Assembly: GCA_013396755.1 (NCBI GenBank)
Contig: VWZF01006077.1
Span: forward strand, 62,001-126,000
Length of the DNA stretch: 64,000 bases
From: Sclerurus mexicanus
Taxonomy: Eukaryota > Chordata > Aves > Passeriformes > Furnariidae
Direction: 5' to 3'
How positions within the stretch are numbered: the first letter of the stretch is position 1; every line of letters starts with the position of its first letter. Below, piece by piece: positions 1 to 11,553 of this stretch. Both the position numbers and the translations under genes were made by a program. The notes beneath the pieces are model-generated. The model was not told the origin of the DNA and ran no database searches. It saw only the letters and a program-made list of their open reading frames with translations.

Positions 1-1980
1 TTTTGTTAGAGACACAAGACAGGTTAAACAGAATGTAACCACTACAAAAAAAAATTGTTCTGTAACTACTCATAAGAGCAACAGATAATACTACCTCTGG
101 GTCTGCCATTGCAGCCAGGGTACTGAAAGTCAGGCTCCAAGTCCACCAAAATAACTCCATGTAACTTTCTGTAATTTTCCATGTTTGTGTTTTTTTTAAA
201 GGGAGTCTGACACTTCGTAAGATAAAAAGTCTTAGAACAGTCAAAAAAGTTTCTGTTATACTTTGGTGATAAACTGTCATAAGTCTTGTTTTTGGAGTAT
301 GGGAATTATATAACACATTTATGGATTTTTCTTGGGGTTTTTTTAATATTGAAATGCAAGGGAAAGCATAAGATTACAATAAAACTGAAAACTTCAAACC
401 TGTGACACATTCTCTGACAAATTCAGTTTCCAACTGTTATATTCAATAAAATGAATATAATAGACTACAAAACAAGAGGTTTGACATTAAAGGCACTTTC
501 CCACAGTGATAGTTTTAACATCACTGTTAGATCTTCCATCGCAGAAGAACCTATTTATTTCTTCTTCAATCAATCACCACACATTTACTTTAACACTGAG
601 CAGAAGAGGGGTTGCTTTTATCACCGGGATGATCCTGACTGAATAGCTCATGTAAGTTAAAAAAAAAAACCAAAGGAAGCAACTCTTCTACCTCAAACTA
701 CCACACTCTTCCAGAACAGTTGTTGTGTTGTTTGTTTTAATTAAAACACTCTGTATTATGATTCTTCTAGAAGAAGGGTGAGCAGAATAATTTTACACCA
801 AATTCTATTTCTTTGTATTCTAAGACTTTCAGGATTTCTGTAATTGTTTTCATTAAAAAAAAATCACCCAGGAAAAAATTTATTTTAGTTCTGTACATAT
901 CTAACAGTTTAAAAACGTTTTTAACATACAGATATACGTTAAGGGGTTTGGGTTACACTAATAACAATACTAATGGAGTTAAGGATATATTAAAGTTTAT
1001 TGGTATAACAATGGAAAACAGAAACTTGAATCATTTCAAGGTCCTTTTGTGCTGACAGGACAGCTATGGAAAATAGGAAAGCAATACATTAAGCAGATAT
1101 AAAAATAAGAAACTGACAAAACTAGAATACTGAAATAGAAGTTTCTCAAATACAAATACACTAAAAAGCCCAGATGATGTAAATAAAGAAGCTCAGGCTA
1201 AAGCCTCTAAATCTTTTAATCACAAAATTTCTTTAGAGTGTACCAATAGAACAGTTATTCTGACACATGGAACAAGGGGATCGAGAACACATGGTTTGTG
1301 TCCTCTTACACAAACAGAAAGTCAGTGGATGACCAAAATCTAACTGATTTCAGAACACCTAGAATTTATTAGAAATTAGAAAGGTAAACTAAACCCTGTA
1401 TTTTATCTGGCCTAAATTAATGCATAAATACTGTTTATACATTAATTCTACATTTCCGAAAGTCATAAAGATACCAGACCAAGAGAAATTTTAACCTTCT
1501 GTTCTGAAACCTCCTGAACTCTTTACTGTACCTATCTCACATACACAGAGATGTATCATAAAGGTTTATGTGTTATTTGAAGCAGAAAAACCTCCAATGT
1601 TACACAGGCATGACTATCCCAGAACTTAAGAGACAGCTCAAGACATTGACTGGGCTGCCAGTGTCTGGAGAAGCAAAAATCAACACTGAAATGAGTTTGG
1701 TTCTCAGCTCCTTTACTTTTCATAAAGATTTCTGATCAGACTAGTATTAGGTTGTCCATTGGAGTAAGAAGGAAGAGTCAGAGATATTCCACCTTTCTCA
1801 TGAAAGTCAGTAACACACCAACTTGCTTGTTTTCTAAGCAGGTAACACAACCACGCAGAAATGGCACCAGGCCTCATTCCCAGGCGAGGAGAGGAGCAGG
1901 TTTCTGGCAGACTGTGCTCCCCCGTGCCCTGTTCCCACCAGCCCCGGCAGCTACCACCTTTCCATGAATCCCAAGGTCCT
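1..1980. other. AT-rich unique non-coding sequence
   Basis: No exon, RNA gene or recognisable repeat was found. The sequence is AT-rich with short A/T runs (for example the A run near 660-669). The open frames here (up to about 80 codons) are of chance length and match nothing I know. GC content rises from about 1860 towards the CpG island that follows. Confidence 0.6.
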
Positions 1981-2251
1981 CTGGGAAGCTGCGCGCCAGG
2001 CCGAGCGCCAGGCCGGTGGGGAAGTCCTGCAGCAGGTCTGCCCGCCAGCGCGCCTGGTATGTCATTTACAGCGCACCCACACACCCTGCGATTAACTTCA
2101 TCTCGCCTTTAATCAGTTTTAGAGGCTCTTACGCGCTCCTGGATGCGGCGCGGCCACCCCTGAACAAAGGGGGCAGGGAGGGAGGGGAATCCCTCGGCGC
2201 CCGCGGGGCTGCAGGTACGCGGCCCGCGGGGCCTCCCGTTACCTCGGGGCA

Positions 2252-2274
2252 CCCCTTGCCTCCCTCCCTGCCCC
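2252..2274 (-). promoter_or_regulatory. G-quadruplex motif (minus strand) in CpG island 1
   Basis: The plus strand has four C runs (2252-2255, 2262-2264, 2266-2268, 2271-2274) separated by 6, 1 and 2 bases. The minus strand therefore satisfies the canonical G3+ with loops of 1-7 rule. Such motifs are common in CpG-island promoters; folding is inferred. Confidence 0.5.
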
Positions 2275-2384
2275 GCTCCTCCGCAGGCCGAGCGCGGCCT
2301 CCCCGCGGCCCCGCTCCGCGTCGCCCACCCGCGGCCCCCGCGCCCCGCCCGGTGCGGGCCCGAGCGCCGCTTCCGGAGCCGGGG

Positions 2385-2390
2385 NNNNNN
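2385..2390. other. Assembly gap or masked bases (6 N)
   Basis: Six undetermined bases sit inside the most GC-rich part of the island. The true length of the missing sequence is not known from this record. Confidence 0.95.
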
Positions 2391-2504
2391 TGGCCGCGCG
2401 TCACAGCGCCCGCCCCCGCGGGGGGCACGGCCCGGGCAGCGCCGGCGGAGGGACGGGAGGGACGGGAGCCGGGGAGCGCTCAGCGTCAGCCCGCGCTGCC
2501 CCAG

Positions 2505-3100
2505 AGCCGCGGTTGGGCTGCAGAACGGCTCTGAGACCGCCGAGTCCGACCTTGGACCCGACACCCCCGTGTGAGCCGGACCACGGCACTGAGCGCCACA
2601 TCCAGCCTTTCCTTACGGCCCTCGGGGATGGTGACTCCGCCACCTCCCCGGGCAGCCCCTTCCAGTGTCTGATCGCTCTTTCTATGAATAAATTCCTCCT
2701 GATGTCCAACCTCAACCCCCCCTGGCGCAGCTGGAGACTGTGTCCTGTCATCCTGTCCCTTGTCCCCTGGGAGCAGAGCCCGACCCCCCCTGGCTCCAGC
2801 CTCGTCCCAGGGGCTGTTCAGAGCCAGGAGGTGCCCCCTGAGCCTCCTCTTCCCAGGCTGAACACCCCCAGCCTCATAAGCACTTGCTTTCCAGACCCTT
2901 CACCAGCTTCGTCGCCCTTCTCTGGACCCGCGGCAGCTCCTCAATGTCCTTCCTGGACCGAGAGGCCCAGAACTGGACGCTGGACTCGAGGTGCGGCCTC
3001 AGCAGTGCCGAGTGCCCGACCCCTCGAGGGGTCCTGCCCGCACAGTCACAGCGCTGCTGCCCCGGGCCCAGTGTCCCCAACACCCTGTCACACCGCGCCC
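2505..3100 (-). mobile_element. CR1 non-LTR retrotransposon fragment, 5' truncated and decayed
   Basis: On the minus strand this reads as the C-terminal end of a CR1 LINE reverse transcriptase followed by the CR1 3' UTR. From about 3000 down to 2890 the frame gives RPHLESSVQFW and then RVQRRATKLVKGLE. From about 2740 a shifted frame gives LRLDIRRNLFIERAIRHW and GLPGEVAESPS. The 3' tail includes the typical GGTCGGACTCGGCGGTCTC-like segment near 2540-2565 and ends in CCCAACC near 2510. The usual terminal ATTCTRTG octamers are not visible. Frameshifts and substitutions rule out activity. The 5' limit near 3100 is approximate; a full CR1 is about 4.5 kb, so this is a 5'-truncated copy, as is normal for the family. 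Its tail lies in CpG island 1 and is richer in CpG than CR1 tails usually are. Identification as CR1 is firm; the subfamily is not assigned. Confidence 0.85.
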
Positions 3101-5570
3101 CGGAGACACAGGGTGCAAATACCTGAGCGGGTATTTGATGGGGTTTACTTGCTTTTTGTGACCAAAGAGGTGATGTCTTCTCGTCTCAGGGGTGCTCCAG
3201 GCAGCTGGCCGTGGCAAAGGTGGCAAGCGCAAGTCCGGTTCCCCTGCGGAGGTTCAGTTCTCAGTTTTGGATGGTTGGCTCTTTCTTGCCTCCTCAGAAG
3301 GGTTTCTCGCTCGGCCAGTTCTCGCCAGCCTGCCCTGGCTGGTGCAGGGCTCTCCCAACACACACACTGTCCCTCACCACCACCTGCTTCCCAGGTGAGG
3401 TGGGATGCCCCCCACACTCTACCGGGGCCTGGAGAGGGGAAAATAAGTGGTTTTAGGGGGCATTCATGAATGAGTCACCTATTCATGTGTGTGATTCATG
3501 TTCCTCTACATAAAAGTTTTGCCAGTTACTCAAGCAAAGCTAAAAATGACATCTTTTTATTACACTGGTCTTCCCTGCACCCCTCTGAGCAAGAATATAG
3601 AAATCACGTGGGTCCGTCACAGATATACTCATGGGTATATGAGGATTTCCCTCAAACTCACAGGTTTCTAGGTCTAAAAGCCAAGAAAAAGTCAGGTAAG
3701 CTGGAGATGTTACACTGCTGGCCATACCAGCACTGCCCTGTTCAGAGGGTGGGTCCCTTCAGAAAGGATGTGACAGCAGGCGGACTCCTTCCCTTAGGGC
3801 TCAGAGGAATGTTGCCCTGTGGCAAGGAACACAAAACACCTCTGTTTAAGGTAACCTTGTGTTGAAACAGACTAAAGCCAAGAATTTCAAAGTTAGGCAG
3901 TCTTTCCATCCTTAACTCAGTGTGGTTTGAACCAAAAAACAAATTCACAGTGATGTTTGTTAAGGACGGGCTCGTGGCTCATGGTGGAATATTTTTTTTC
4001 CAATTTGCCAGTTTGTTAAGCCTTTACTGTTACTAAAATATTTACTTTCTTCTGCACATTTTTAGAAAAAAATAACATGACTTTGAAAGGCTCCTGTGTG
4101 ATAGTTAGACATCTAAGTTACCTAGGAGCCTATAAGGGGTTCATTTTAATGGGTGGAATGTTTAAGGTAAGTATTTTCTGAAAGTTTATACCATACACTT
4201 AAATTAAAAAATATTTTTGATTAATAAACCTCTGGGAAGAAAGGGAGGTTTCTACTGAAAGAAAGCTTTCTTAATTATGTACAGTGATTCAGTAAATAAA
4301 CGAATGAATATCCATTCATTGTACTTCTAATCCTGCCTGGATCATTCCGCTCAAACAAATTACTTCATTTACTTTTTAATATTTAGAATGTGACCCCAAA
4401 AAAATCCTGGCAAATGAAATATGATGATTTTTGCTTCATGCTGCTGATGCATTACAGACTCCCTGTTCCTCTTCCGGTTCTGCGGCTCTGCTTTTCTCCT
4501 TCTATCCATCCATTACCTTGATTTTTCTCCCCAGATTCCCATTAACTGCTTATCTCAGCCTTGTCTTGAATTTATATTCTCCCTCACATATTTCTTCTTG
4601 GAGGCACCTGTTTACTTTGTATCAGAGAGTAGTAATTTCCAACCCATTCTTTCTGTTTTGGGGCCATATACTGTCACTTTTGGCCTTTTATGCATTTCTG
4701 ACTCGCATGCAGCTAAATACAACATGAAAGTGACTGTAGCAGATTTATTTAAGAGAGTTCTACTTCTGCTCTTGCAGAACAATTACTGTGCATGTGTGAA
4801 GATATTCCCCATAGCAATTATATCTGTAGCTATCTCCCACCCATGGTAGGTTGGCCAAGAGAACTGCAGTGACAAAAAGACAAAGCAAAATGTTCTATGA
4901 AAAGGCAATGCTTCCTTGTGCCGTTCTTGCTCAGAGAGCCCCAAGAAGATATGGTGAGTGAAGCTGGGGGGGAAAATCTGTCAGGGAAGCTTAGGTAATC
5001 AGCTGGTCAGGTAATGACTGAATCATCAAGCCAGGTTGTGAAGGTAGGTAGACTGGCACCATAACATCTAAGAAAAGGGCTGTAATATTGTATGCCACTC
5101 TGTAATTAGCAAATTCTAGTTTGTGCATTAGGAAAGTCAGATGGTCAGTTGCTGATATTGCTGTATGAAAGACCTTCTCTGTTCCCTCCTAGCCTGCCCT
5201 GTAAATACCTGTTGCTGCTGTTTTCCAAGGCTTAAAATATGTCTATAATTCACTTAGGACAGCTTGCGGGGCCTCAGTAGCGATGTGACCCAAGTCAGAC
5301 CTACTGTTTCATGTGTTTAACTACTATTTTTGTGTTGCTGGTGTGAAAATATAATTATTTTTTACATCAGAAGACTGCAGGGAGCTAGCAAAAACACAGA
5401 GCTTTTTGAAAGTGCCTGCACCACTTTAGTTACTTTAGGTCTAATGCAAAAAGTGGTAGGAATGTCTTTCAAACATGAATGAATAAAATTAAATTACTTA
5501 CAGTGCTAAACAGAAAAATTCTTTATCTTACAGCTATGGACTTCACGGACCCCTCATAGTGATTTGCTGA
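3101..5570. other. Unique non-coding sequence
   Basis: Right of the CR1 copy the GC content falls back by about 3450. An AP-1-like TGAGTCA occurs at 3472-3478, in isolation. No exon or repeat family was recognised. The open frames antisense to or downstream of the CR1 copy are shadows or of chance length. Confidence 0.55.
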
Positions 5571-5587
5571 GGGAGGGAGGGAGGGAG
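5571..5587. repeat. (GGGA)n microsatellite
   Basis: Four GGGA units in a row within otherwise unique sequence. Confidence 0.9.
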
Positions 5588-7880
5588 CAGGTGTCTGATC
5601 CAGTTCCAGCAGACCTGATGCAAACTCACCATTAGGAAAGACACCCTCAGACTCACATATCTGTGTAGGAAATATGATGCCCAGTTTCTAAATATTGGGG
5701 TGGATCTGGGTATTCTGAACCCTTTAGTGCCTTCACAAGTTCAGTGGGGTGTGGTGCTGACCTGGACTCTTGGTGACAATCCTGTGTGATGCATTTAGAG
5801 GCAACTCCACAATTCTCCTACTTGGCACCTTTCTCTCAATGCAACCAGCACAAATAAAGGGTCATCCCATAGAATAGAATACAGCATCCCAAACTGATAA
5901 CATTCAAAAACATGCCTTTAATATTTTTATGTTTGAAACACCTTGACAAAATGTGGAAGTCAAAAGCTGACTGCAATTGGAAAAAAAAGAGCTGCATATT
6001 TATTTTATTAAGGAGAATATCAGGGATGTAAAAGGAAGAATTAAAATGTTTTTGTGAGAATATAATTTCTCAGTTCTTTGACATAAATCAGTCTCTGATT
6101 TATGAGTCTTGAGGAGATCATTTTGCCTTAGAAGCAACTTATTTAGGACCTGCAGAATTTCCAGCACTGCCTCTTTAAGGTGCCGATATTAACATAGGAG
6201 ACAGACGTAGCTCTTGTCAATCCCTTATTACAACTTCAATATTTCTGTATCTGGTTAATAATTTAAAATTATAAAGCCTTGCAACTGGACTAGAAACAGT
6301 ACCATAGTATATCCATTTCTGCCCACCATCTTTATTTCCAGGCCCTGAAACCATCTTGTGTCATCTCATTCTCCAGCTCCTGCAGTATCCAACCTTCCCT
6401 GTAGCCTCCACACACTGGGATGACTGTTTCCAGCCTTCTGCAGCTTGGGTGGACACAAGTGAGTGCCAAGACATAAAGCAGAGGTTCTCCCCTTTGTTGC
6501 CAGCATGGTGACAGCAACCCCATGCCAGCAGGAGAATTGGCTGGCAAGTCTTCTCCTGCTCTGGGTTCCCCTACAGGAGGCTGCTTAGTCACTGTGCAGG
6601 ACACCAGGACAAAGGAGCCCCTTCAGTACAAATGGATTTTTTAGAGAATTCAGCTGACAAAGTCTGCCAGTGTCAACTAAGTGTTAAAAAAAATGGAGAT
6701 TTTCATGTAATACAGCAAAACTGTGTGTTTTCTCCAGTAAACAATAATGGCACATCATTGCCACAAAGATGATGCTTTTACAACATTCCACATCCTGTCT
6801 CAAAAGCAAGAGAGCAAAGTGATATTTCTTAGCAGGGCAAAATGATACATCTTCCTGCATTCTTCCACTTAGAAATGGCTGAACTATTTTTTAATTGACA
6901 CTTCCTGTACTTTTAAGGAAAATAATCATGCTGCGGTAAATGCCTAGGATGGAAAAGGTGGGTGAGGGATGCTGGTTCACCTTCTCCTTCAACATAAAGA
7001 CTAAGGATCATTTAATCAAACAAGCAGGTGCCAGGTTCAAAACAAACAAAAACAAGCACTTCTTCACACAGGGTATAGTTAAGCTGGCAAACTTTGCTAC
7101 AGGCCAAAAGTGACTGGACAGTTTAATGGAAGCAAAAAAAAAAAACCAAACCAACATTGGGAAATACTGTTTATAAAACCAGCACCTCCAGTTGAGGAAG
7201 TAGGTGAGCTGCAAATTCCTGCAGGCGAGTGCAAGCACTGCCCCTGCTCATTCCCTTCTCACTGATTCCCTGAGCTCCTGCCACTGGCTCCATCCACAGA
7301 TGAGCTACTGTGGTGGGTGGGCTTTGTCCTCATATGATTGGCATGTTCCCATGTGGAAGTTGCAACCTGGAGGATCAAAGTACCCAGCTGAGATGGGAGA
7401 AACTGCCATGCAGTGGTAGGCAGAGCTGCTTGCTAACAGGACAAGTAAACACAGTGCCCATGGTACGAGATGAGTCTGTAGCACAGTTTAATTTCTTTCC
7501 TGGGAGTTCTTCATTTACTTAATCTTTAATTTTCCATAACAGGGAAAAAAAAATAAATCAGTAAATTGTCTTTATGCAGGTACTAAGCTAATAGTGCATG
7601 TGTACTCTACCAGTGTGGTGAATGATGAGTCACTACATTACTAAGAATTATGATAAATTTAATGGACTGTTCACAAGTTCAAGGGCAAACTTTTCCATCT
7701 TCGTCACAAAAAGATCCTTGTACCGGTGAACTTTTTACTTCAATATAGTGTTTGGCTTAAAGAAGATGGTCTCTGTAGGACAGTTCAAGATTGCAGCATA
7801 AGTGAGATGGGGTTACTGTTGTGTCTCTGACCTCTTTATTACAGATATACTCTACTTACACTTCCATCTCTAAAATAAAC
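5588..7880. other. Unique non-coding sequence
   Basis: AT-moderate sequence without recognisable exon, RNA gene or transposon. Short open frames of 60-90 codons occur on both strands and resemble no known protein. Confidence 0.55.
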
Positions 7881-7929
7881 CATACACACACACACACATG
7901 CACATATATATATATATATATATATATAT
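7881..7929. repeat. Compound (CA)n/(TA)n microsatellite
   Basis: About eight CA units are followed by a short CATG interruption and then a run of about a dozen TA units ending at 7929. This kind of compound repeat is usually length-polymorphic. Confidence 0.95.
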
Positions 7930-8523
7930 GTAGGTAAGTATATCTAATTCAGTAATTTAATATCACAGAACATTTATCTTATCAAATTAATGTTCTCATA
8001 TATTCTTCTCCCTGTCTGCAAATATATTTTGTACTTTCAAATAACTCTTTCCTGCCCTAATTTCCCCCCTTAGCAGGAAACCAGAATTTCAGCAAAGCTT
8101 GCGCTCTTGGAATACCAAAAATAGTTTGGTCACAACAGTGGAAGGGGCGAAGGAAGTGAGTGAGAGGCCCTGACAGTGGGCAAACAAAACGCCAGCCCCA
8201 ACAGCACAGTGTCTTTACATAGCCAGTCCAAACTTTCCCCCCCCTACTCTTTTTTAGTAAAATACATACAGTATTTATAGAATTAAAAACATTTCTATAT
8301 AAGGGAACAGCAACAAGAAGCTGGTTCTGGTGGAATTCCTACACCAGCAAAGTGGCCCCTCCAAAGGGGAATGAGGCTGATAGCCCTGGGCAGGGTACTT
8401 GTGGGGGCAGGCTGCTCTGCCAGCACCAAGAAAAGGCTGGAGGGAAAAATAGAGAAGATGGGTTAAAGGAGAGAGAGGAAAAATAAAAGAAAGAGATTGT
8501 TTAAATATATCAACAGGAAAACT

Positions 8524-8560
8524 AGGAAGGAAAGAAAAGGAAAAGGAGAAGGGGAAAAAG
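8524..8560 (+). repeat. Polypurine tract (GA-rich)
   Basis: Thirty-seven consecutive A/G bases, part of a wider GA-rich stretch from about 8440 to 8580. Such tracts can form triplex DNA, but no function is shown here. Confidence 0.85.
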
Positions 8561-10664
8561 TAAATTCAGAAAGAAATGGTATCTCTTGGTAATTCTCATC
8601 TGGATTTACTGTACTAAAGGAAGAGATCTCTTTACCTTTTCTATCACATCTTCAATATTTTTTGGTGCCTGGCTTCTCTTGCTCTGAAGGAGAAGAGGGT
8701 CTCATCAGCGCAGCCTCAAGCCATGCTGGTCCAGGTCTGCAGCAAGGCAACAATGATCTGATGGAGCCAACTGGGAGGGAAAACAGAAAAATGAAGTACT
8801 GGGAGCACCAGCTGTGATCAAGAGACTGCTTTTCCCCAGCCTTTCCAAGCTTTCAGCAACAAAACAGAGCACACACACACATGCGTGTGCATAGACACAT
8901 GCACACAGATGCACACCCATCTTCAGTCAGTGTCCTGAGAATCTCAACTATCCTTCCTGAGAGGCCATGGCCATCAGCTTGCTTTGTGCTGCTCAGCCAC
9001 TTGCCTCTTAGCCCCGTTCCTCTGCACACTGGCTGCAGCCACAACGCCTGCCTTTTGGGCCCTGACAGCGCTTGGCTCCCGGGAAGAAGTATTCACACAC
9101 GATGGCAGCTCGAGAGAAAAGTTGAAAAGGAATCAAAGCCATCTCTGTTGAAATAAACATCTGCTCTGTGTTCAGTATCGTGGCAACAGGGCTCACAAAA
9201 TGCACGGGCAGCCCTCCAAGGGCTCCTGGCACATCACAGCTATCAGTACCTGCTGAAAACAGGCTGGCAGAGCGGTCACAACACGGTGGGGAGCACGACA
9301 GGGACACTCAGAAGAGAAAACTTTGGTCAAAGCTAGAAATAACTTCCTAGTTCCCTTGGAGGAGTACAGTTCAGAAATCCACTGCCCCTGCACTGATGCT
9401 GGCAGCTAGGAAGAAACAGTGGCACCATGGTTCCTTCTATGCAGCTGAGGTGAGTACTCAACACCCCAGTCCACAAAGTTTCTTCCCAGTTGCCCCAGTG
9501 CAGGCAGATAAAGAAAGCAGTGGAATGTGGCTGTGGAAAACCACTTGTCACTGGAACCCACACAAGGAGAGGTGTGTGTTTGATGGCTCTCAGTTTACAT
9601 TCAATTCCCTGAGGAGTGGTCAGTGTAGGCAGACTTCTTGTCTTTGCCTTTATACAGCTTCTGCCAGGACAAACTGGGACATTAAATGCAAATGTCTCCC
9701 TTTAGCTCTTCATTCCCGTGTCCCTGCAGAGACAGCGCTGTGACATAATGTCGAGCTGGGTTTGAACAAGGCAGTGGCAGTCACAGCCACTGGACCCAAG
9801 TCGCATTTGTCATGTATACTCTTTGCTATTCATGATGGTGCCTTACCAGGGGAAAAACCACAGCTTGGGTCACAGGGACCCACCTGGACCTCCAGCTGGA
9901 ACTTAGTAATGATGGCAACAGGTCTTTTTGATGAGTGAGTTGGATGTGGTTCAGCCAGGAATCAATGTGAAGGGACAGTCTGATAATACCACAGTTACTG
10001 AGCTCCTTCTCAGAGCAGAAATGCAGGAATCTGATGCCTTCCTGGGAGAGAGAACAGAGGTGTCTTTGTCTCCAGTCCAATTTACCCAAATTTCTCTCAG
10101 AGCACTAAATAACAAACATGGCCCTTGCTAAGAGTTTGAAAAGAAAATTGCTGTTTGCATAAAAGACATACTCAGTTGAGTTGGTTGTTAAAAGGAAACT
10201 TGAACAAGAGAGAATGGAATAAATCTCTTGGAAAAATATCCAAAAACCACTGGATTATGGGAAATGAGACTCAACATCTGTGTCTTGGTTGGGCTGTCGC
10301 TCAAGAACAGTAAGCACCCAACTTTGTATGCCCTGCTATGTGTCACAGATGGTGGCTCATGTGTGGAGAAAATCAGGAGATGCTCAAGACTTCAGCAAGG
10401 ACAGTGAGAGGGAAGGAGAGGGCAATCAGGCTGAGGTGAGAACAGTTTAGAGCATTGCTAGTTTTACAGCAAGACTGGGTAAAAAGATAACAGAGATGAA
10501 AAGGAAACAGGGCTACCAGAAAATCCTGCTAGGTTTTCACTTCCATTTGAATATGTAAGTAGAGTGATCTGAAAAATTTCCTGCCTTCATAATTCTTCTT
10601 TCCAGGAAATGAGCCCTCAAGCAATGCTGCAAACCAACCCAGCTGGCAGCACAGCTGCGACTAG

Positions 10665-10674
10665 CCAGGGGGCA
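10665..10674 (+). promoter_or_regulatory. CTCF-like core motif
   Basis: CCAGGGGGCA matches the central part of the vertebrate CTCF consensus. The flanking bases match only partly, so this is a candidate site only. Confidence 0.25.
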
Positions 10675-11543
10675 AATGAAGCGACAATAGAGTGACAGTT
10701 CTTAGTCCTAGATCTGCAATCAGACTGGTACAGGCAGAGCCTGGTAGGTGAAATAAAACTCCATGCAAGGGCCAGGGTTTCTCTGGATGAATGGGTGAGA
10801 CCAAGACATCAGTGTGGTAAGGTGCGTGGATCTAAGTAGGTTCAGTGACAGAGGCTGCAGCACGGAAGAGAAATTTCCACTACGACCCTGTGTGTATAGT
10901 CACTTTTCTGCCAACTAGGAGCAACCAAAATGCAGATGACTCATGAGTACACATCTCCTGGCTGCTTTGGGAGCTCTCCTCTATCTGGTCCAACTGCTAT
11001 GTACACTTATCCCTTGTGCTGATGAGGAAGTCAGACATAAACATGAGGATCAAGGCCAGTAAAGCTACTGGTGAGACTGTAAATGCCATGATGCTAGCAG
11101 TATGAGCTGTGTGCTAGAAGGCTGCATCTACAAAACACACAATGAGTGGTACATCCTTCACGTGTGCTAGTGCTTGACCACCTTTACACACAGAAAAGTA
11201 GGTGTATTTTTCAGTGAAACATAAATAATAGTAAGACCTAGTTAAATATCACCTTCTACTACCAGATGTCGAACACTCAGTCCAGGAAACTGCCACTACA
11301 AAGGTTAAAGTATGGGGAGGATATGAGTGAGAAAGGCCTGAAGGGAAGAGGAAGCATCACAGACCCTATTACCGTTCACTGCTAACGAGCTGCTGAATAC
11401 ACGGGCCATTGGTTCCCCCTTCTTCAATGTGTGAATGAGGAACGACAGCAAAATAACCTACAAGAAAGTGTGAAAGGATCCCCGGGAGGTGTGTCAAGAG
11501 TGCACTCCACAGCCCGATCTCCCTCCTGTGTCTGAAGAGGCTG

Positions 11544-11553
11544 CCAGGGGGCA
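11544..11553 (+). promoter_or_regulatory. CTCF-like core motif
   Basis: This is a second CCAGGGGGCA core in the same orientation, about 880 bases right of the one at 10665. The left flank (GGCTG) fits the consensus only loosely. Confidence 0.25.

Larger units (their letters stand above)
1981..2640. promoter_or_regulatory. CpG island 1 (candidate promoter)
   Basis: GC content and CpG density rise abruptly: 2281-2340 alone holds 13 CpG dinucleotides in 60 bases, while the flanks are CpG-poor, as usual in vertebrate DNA. A minus-strand Sp1-type GC box lies at 2342-2350 and other C/G-rich boxes around 2405-2420. In vertebrates unmethylated islands like this normally mark transcription start regions, so a promoter is the best reading; direction is undecided. 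A splice-donor-like CAG|GTACGC on the plus strand at 2212-2220 could end a first exon, but nothing else supports a specific transcript. The long open frames across the island are low-complexity Pro/Arg/Ala/Gly strings caused by scarce stop codons, not recognisable protein. The right part of the island overlaps the 3' tail of a CR1 element. Confidence 0.65.

Noticed and set aside
1747..1757. TTAGGTTGTCC, resembling a mariner terminal repeat
   Set aside because: Only 11 bases match, with no partner inverted repeat or transposase remnant nearby.
2513..3469. 318-codon plus-strand open frame
   Set aside because: Its left two-thirds is antisense to a CR1 element and the rest is GC-rich sequence with no domain.
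3472..3478. TGAGTCA AP-1 site (another near 7627)
   Set aside because: A 7-base motif is expected several times in 64 kb by chance; no clustering.
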